64,000 bases of DNA, from NCBI GenBank assembly GCA_914767715.1, contig OU612067.1:2976001-3040000 (forward strand). Reading direction: 5' to 3'. This DNA is from Membranipora membranacea. Its lineage: Eukaryota > Bryozoa > Gymnolaemata > Cheilostomatida > Membraniporidae. Made by a program: the position numbers and the translations under genes. Under the pieces are notes generated by a model. That model was given only the letters and a program-made list of their open reading frames with translations. It did not search any database and was not told where the DNA came from. Shown piece after piece: positions 59,186 through 64,000 of this stretch; position 1 is the first letter of the stretch; the number at the start of each line of letters is the position of its first letter.

Positions 59186-59380
59186 ACAGTGCAGTACAGT
59201 GCAGTGCAGTGCAGTGCAGTGCAGTGCAGTGCAGTGCAGTGCAGTGCAGTGCAGTGCATTGCATTGCATTGCATTGCATTGCATTGCATTGCATTGCATT
59301 GCATTGCATTGCAGTGCAGTGCAGTGCAGTGCAGTGCAGTGCAGTGCAGTGCAGTGCAGTGCAGTGCAGTGCAGTGCAGT
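59186..59380. repeat. Three-block pentamer array (GCAGT/GCATT/GCAGT)
   Basis: Units of 5 bp: 14 copies of GCAGT (59186-59255, with one variant early), 11 copies of GCATT (59256-59310), then 14 copies of GCAGT (59311-59380). The variant is confined to the middle block without mixing. Long frames on both strands here are by-products of the repeat. Confidence 0.97.
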
Positions 59381-60971
59381 GATAGATTTGCAGGGTTGAC
59401 TTATGCCGGGTGAGAAACTCCCATAGCTAGAAATAAGCAGGTTGTACAGTGTAGAATTTTTCCTAGGGAAACCTAATGTGTCACTAATTACCAACTCTGG
59501 GTAAGAAACTCCCATCGTTCATAAATGATTATCAATGATTAGATAGCTTTCTATCAGTAATGATGCTTTGGATGTTATATGACAGTGGTAAATAGCAGCT
59601 CAAAACCCTTGATCTACTAATTTTAAACACAGCTTAAGATCTAGAATTGGGTAGTAATACTAAAATGAAACCTCCCCTGACTCTTATTGATCTCAGTATG
59701 ATATCGGACTTCCAATGCTAAGCTCAGATGGCTACAGCACAAACATTGCATATAGGTTCACATGAGAGGTTTCAGTCTAAAGGAATTCTTATCAATTTCA
59801 GCAGTAAGACTAGATACAGGACTAAAAAGGATGCATAGTATTACACAAGATGATACCCAGTATTGCGCTCAAAATTAGTAAGCAGTATGAGTAAAACTGA
59901 CTGGTTAAAAACAGAGCGAAATAAAAAACTTCCTGGTCAGAATAAAACATTTTTCAACAATGAGTTAGCAAAAATGCTTTGAGAAACATATCTCACAAAA
60001 TATTATACTTTGCTTAGTTTACAATCCAGTGTTTGTAACCAATCAGAACACAGAAATGATGATAATGAGTATAAGACAAACATATCAGTCTCTAGAGGAG
60101 TAAGTAAAGTTATGTGAGTTGGGTCAGAAAGGAAACAAAGTTGACTAATATACCTTGTCTACCAGTTCAGATTGAGTTCAAATGTAAAAAAAAGAGAGAA
60201 ATCTGGTCAAATGTTATTTGGCTAGAGAATGTGCATATCCTGCCAGAGCACTAATGCCTAATTTCATGAATTTCCATTGGCATTCTTTTTTATTAAGTTT
60301 TTTCTATCACCATTACAGCCAGCTACTTTCAAATTTAAAAAGACTTAAAAAAAAACAATCAAGGCTAGAGTAAAGGCAGCATCATTCAATCAGTCTACAA
60401 TGTACAGCAATTGAGGAGAACATAATGCCCTCAATCAGGCAAGCTCGTCAAAGTTAAATTGTAATAATGATCGTTGCTTTGATAGCGCTAATATCAACAT
60501 TCCAAGCTGTCAAACGAGATGTCCCGGTCAAAGGACTCACCCTCACCCATACCCACAACCCACAAGATCTGAAGTATTTTTCCAGTTAAAACATAAGTAT
60601 TCTTGCTTTTGAGCTGATAAAAATTCAAACAAGAGGGCTATTGTACTTTACCAAAATTATAACAAATATAAATAAAGTAATTGAGCATCTTTCAATATTG
60701 TCATTGAAATTTGATTCCCACAACTGATTCAACTGCATTCCAATCATGTTAATCCCAGTTCAATCTAGTTGTGGTTATAATGAGAATTGAGAGATATTTC
60801 AAAGATTGCAGGTAATAATGATGTGAGCAAGGTCAGTGTAGTAAAAAAGAAGAGCAAGTGTGTTTTAGAAAGACATGAATTTTAAATCCTTTCGGCATGC
60901 TATCGTTATATCAATGATTTTCTTCAAAAGTTCTTTTTCTCAAAACAAGAGCATAGTAACTACACACATTT
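59381..60971. other. Intergenic, nothing recognised
   Basis: AT-rich. The part just before 60972 would contain the promoter of the EF-hand gene, but no clear TATA box was seen. Confidence 0.4.
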
Positions 60972-61097
60972 ATGATGAAGATATTAATACTGAGCGGTCT
61001 GGTGATTGCTGTGTGTGTGCTTCCTGACGATGTCCTATCAGAGAATGTATTCAAAGACATCGATGCTGACCAGGATAAACAGCTTACTCGTGATGAG
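60972..61097 (+). CDS. First exon of a secreted EF-hand protein
   Basis: Begins with two adjacent ATGs and encodes 42 residues up to a good donor (GAG|GTAAGG). Residues 1-15 or so (MMKILILSGLVIAVCV) are a signal peptide. Near the end lies a full 12-residue EF-hand loop, DADQDKQLTRDE, with Asp at positions 1, 3 and 5, Leu at 8 and Glu at 12, preceded by the entering helix NVFKDI. The product should bind calcium in the secretory pathway or outside the cell. The intron falls directly after loop Glu 12 (phase 0). Downstream exons were not identified in the remaining 2.9 kb, so the gene probably continues past the window or has very short exons. Which EF-hand family it belongs to cannot be said. 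Confidence 0.72.
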
Positions 61098-61519
61098 GTA
61101 AGGTCATACATTATCTGATAAAAGATAGTGACTAACAGGATTCCAAGCTTTTCTTGAGATAATTTTGGGCTGTTCCTAATGTTGATATGGCTATATGAAC
61201 TGCTTAATACAGAAATAGAGTTGTGAAGAACCTTAAAATTTTGTTTCTAAAGTAGTGATATTTGACATTCCCTACTTATAACCTTGGATGATCATGAACA
61301 CTAGCCTCCTCTTTGAACTAATTCGACATTATTAGACATATCGTGCACAGGTTGTTTTTTTCTATCTGACTGTAAAGTTTTTTCAATTCACCGGTAGATG
61401 ATTTACTGTTTTACTCATCCACCTGTTCTGTCAAGTTTCTGTCAGTATTATGCATGGCTGTTTTGATCAATAAACCAAATACATAGTCAATTTCTATACC
61501 TGCTCTTACAGTTATACTA

Positions 61520-62010
61520 CCATGGCCAAACAGTTATTACGATTATGTAGTCAGCAACTACACACATTCATACAGATTTCAGAGTTTTCTTGTTGACGGC
61601 CTGGTTGGCGCTTTTGTATCATAAGATCTGAAAATACTGAATAAGATTCATAAATCAGAGAGTTGCAGCTCAGTCAATCAAATAGAAACTTTGTTGAATT
61701 ATATTGTGCAATCATTTGACAATATTGCTATAACAGGAAGTGCAGTATCACAGTATCACTAATACAATAATCAATAATAAAACATAAGCGCAAATTAGGC
61801 ATTGTACCCACCTGACTATATGGTGATTTCAATTATGTAGCCATCGACTACATACATTCAGATTTCAGAGCACCATTGTTGGCGCTTATGTATTCTCAGA
61901 GCTGAAAAATTGAGTAAGTTTTATTAATCAGATGGTTACAGCTCAGTCATTCAAATAGACATTTTGTTGAATGATATTATGTAATCATTTGACAATCTTG
62001 ATAAAATATT
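61520..62010. repeat. Tandem duplication of a roughly 285-bp segment
   Basis: The stretch from about 61540 and that from about 61830 match in order: GATTATGTAG-CA-CGACTACA, ACATTCA-AGATTTCAGAG, TTGGCGCTT-TGTAT, TCAGTCA-TCAAATAGA, GTAATCATTTGACAAT. Diverged by small indels. It lies in the intron after the EF-hand exon. Non-coding. Confidence 0.75.
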
Positions 62011-62039
62011 ATTAATGAGTAGAAAAAATAAATGCAACT

Positions 62040-62240
62040 ATTGGCTAAGATCAATGTGTCATGGCCAATGGCTGATTAGTGCCTGTTTCAGTTTCTGGCA
62101 GCTTGCTGCACACTCTCGATTAGGAGGTCCACCATGGCCTCACCTCTAGGATGCATTCTAGTTTACTAGGATGTATCACACTCTCAGTACGAGGACTCCG
62201 GGCACCTTGCGTCCCTCTTTAGGGGCAGCCTAATCTTCTG
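62040..62240. repeat. Dispersed repeat, copy 2 (inverted relative to 9125-9350)
   Basis: Matches the reverse complement of 9125-9350 from GTGTCATGGCCAATGGCTG to CTTTAGGGGCAG. Non-coding. Confidence 0.75.
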
Positions 62241-62331
62241 TTTCTTACTAAACAGCAAGAGAGTGTTATAATCTATCTATGTTGAGTGCATTAATTTCTG
62301 TTCTAATAATATCTGACGAGTGGATTGATTG

Positions 62332-62440
62332 CTATCGCATCTATCGCATCTATCGCATCTATCGCATCTATCGCATCTATCGCATCTATCGCATCTATCG
62401 CATCTATCGCATCTATCGCATCTATCGCATCTATCGCATC
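62332..62440. repeat. 9-bp minisatellite (CTATCGCAT)n
   Basis: Twelve perfect 9-bp units. Because 9 is a multiple of 3, one frame stays open and reads Ile-Tyr-Arg repeats; no gene is implied. Confidence 0.97.
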
Positions 62441-62964
62441 AAATATTGTCGGTTCAGTGTGTCGATATTATTGAGTATAGAGACCCTGTTGTGGCTTGAA
62501 TAAATATTAACTCTGAGTGAAGGCTAAACGTGGCAAAAGTGGACTGTCGCATAGAGCATGTATCTGAAATAATAGCCCACTCGCTCTAGAAAGAATAGAC
62601 TCCAACTGCACCTTGTTGTGTACATGACCCAAACCGTTTCTCACAATACCTACAAAATATAAAATTACTCAAGGGAAATTGGTGTTTTCCTTCCACAAGT
62701 ACATTTTCATCTACATGTCTGACAGCTGGAATGATCAGATGGAGTAAATTAAGTGAAATGCTGAACAATAATCTTAAATTTTCAATAGTCGATGCGTTTT
62801 TTCATACAGCTGCTATACAATGCATTGAGCAAAGTGGATAGCACAGTGTCGTTGCGTCATGAGGAATACACTGAATGAAGGAGGACACTGAGTCTGTATC
62901 AAATAGCCAATAGTTTCCAGCCCAGTGTATTTATATATATATGGTGTTAAATGATACAAATACA

Positions 62965-63190
62965 AATACACAGAACTCAGTATGCCAACTAGGGGATATT
63001 CTAATGGCTGTAGGTTTTAAAATAAACGGAGGGAAATGCAGCTGGCCCCAGACAAAGGTCACATATCTGGCTCATGAATGTTCTAAGGATGGCAACTAAC
63101 GATCACAGTGTCCAATGTATCAAAGTTCCACATTCTAACAAGATCCAAAGATGTGAGAAGCCTGCGTCAAATATTTGATGCATTCAAATC
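62965..63190 (+). pseudogene. Gypsy-like reverse transcriptase scrap
   Basis: One frame from 62965 to a TAA near 63097 reads CQLGDILMAVGFKINGGKCS and TKVTYLAHECSKDG. This corresponds to the RT region after the YxDD box in Ty3/Gypsy elements (usually GLKLN-KC and YLGH). After a frame change, 63105-63190 reads VSKFHILTRSKDVRSLRQIF, resembling the following connection region. No LTR or other domain was seen. A short decayed remnant. Confidence 0.55.
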
Positions 63191-64000
63191 CTACTCCATG
63201 TATATGGAATAGTATGCGCACCATGCTAAACCGCTGTATAAACTTATACAGAAATAATCAATCAAGGGTGATGGGGGGGGGGGCAGGAGAATGCCCAATA
63301 AACAGCATTCAATCACCTGAAACACAAACTAACTCATCGCAAGTTCATCAGCCTACTCACTGTTGATTGGGAGTGTGCCACATTTGGTGAAACACACAGG
63401 CGCAGTGGAATAATCAAGGAACATTAGGAGAGAAACAAGTATTTCAATGTTGACATTTCCGAAGCCAGAACCCGAAAAAAGTATAAAATTAAAATGGAGT
63501 TTGCACAAATTCAATCTAGTTGTATAGACCATGTCAAGATATCTACTATTCTGTAAGTAAATAAAAATTATATGGAGTGTAAACCACAACCACAACCCTC
63601 CCTGCCACAACTAAACGAAAGCATGTATTTAGGAGAGTTGCCTATCTAACATACATGGGACATGGGGTAATAACTCTAATATCCTATGACAGGATATTTG
63701 ATTGCTATTTGCATCCTAACACTCGCTACCCTGGATAAATGTGTCCTGGCATTGACGTGAGATCTATAAGGATGGTTTGTGTTGTTGGATCACACAGATG
63801 ATAATGTAATCTGGTTTGGCTTTTGTTCACATGGCTTGATTTTGAATATTATTGTACTGATGGCATCCTAGGCTCTCTGATTGAAATTAGACAGCTCTTG
63901 TTAATGGTTACGTTAATGTTGATAAATACTTTTTTTATTTTGCTCCTTTTTGCTGCACTAATTTTTTTTTTCATGTAAGACCAGATATTGCAAATCCATG
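63191..64000. other. Intergenic, nothing recognised
   Basis: Contains an 11-base G-run near 63273-63283. Small frames only. Confidence 0.4.

Noticed and set aside
59100-59515. Four long overlapping open frames of Cys/Ala/Gln/Ser repeats
   Set aside because: They are translations of a 5-bp microsatellite, open on both strands for trivial reasons.
62279-62503. Protein with Ile-Tyr-Arg repeats
   Set aside because: A 9-bp minisatellite keeps a frame open by arithmetic; flanks show no coding signal.

Overview
The window is AT-rich, repeat-dense eukaryotic DNA from a multicellular animal, most likely an invertebrate. It carries a BEL/Pao LTR retrotransposon (a lineage known from animals), several CR1/Jockey-type LINE copies, a tyrosine-recombinase relic, a Gypsy-like scrap, tRNA-derived SINEs, inverted-repeat DNA elements, and host genes cut into short exons by GT-AG introns. 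The species cannot be fixed from the sequence. No rRNA gene, functional tRNA gene, operon or CRISPR array was seen.

The main host content is a minus-strand tandem family, called here copies A to D, of a small secreted cysteine-rich protein that I do not recognise. The family runs across about 10.1-51.8 kb. Each full copy has five exons of 47, 80, 125, 95 and about 160 nt. These encode a signal peptide and a mature chain of about 150 residues with ten conserved cysteines. B (19741-23322, 168 aa) and D (48924-51727, 167 aa) look intact, each with a TATA box 92-99 bp before the ATG and a nearby AATAAA. A (10104-11228) and C (35029-46437) are broken. C has lost nearly all of exon 3, has an early stop in exon 5, and holds a complete 9.6-kb BEL/Pao element in intron 4, eight bases from the splice donor. 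C and D are the two halves of a tandem duplication (about 34.54-48.06 and 48.56-53.73 kb).

Layout: 0.63-2.76 kb, decayed LINE (minus); 4.86-5.22 kb, tyrosine-recombinase fragment; 8.7 and 10.8 kb, two tiny palindromic elements with 9-bp target duplications; 9.6 kb, SINE; 10.1-11.2 kb, copy A; 11.5-12.0 kb, LINE 3' end; 15.4-16.3 and 56.2-57.5 kb, inverted copies of one unclassified element; 17.2-17.7 kb, small foldback element; 19.7-23.4 kb, copy B with a LINE scrap in intron 3; 24.2-29.1 kb, a nearly full-length LINE nested in an older one; 30.9-33.4 kb, long-TIR foldback element; 34.5-53.7 kb, the C/D duplication with the BEL element; 54.3-55.0 kb, MITE; 59.2 kb, a three-block pentamer array; 60.97-61.1 kb, first exon of a secreted EF-hand protein; 62.3 kb, 9-bp minisatellite; 63.0 kb, Gypsy-like RT scrap.

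The host genes appear to be secretory. The rest is a layered record of transposition in which shared and unshared insertions date one another. Exon calls rest on splice signals, reading phase and agreement between paralogues, not on transcript data.
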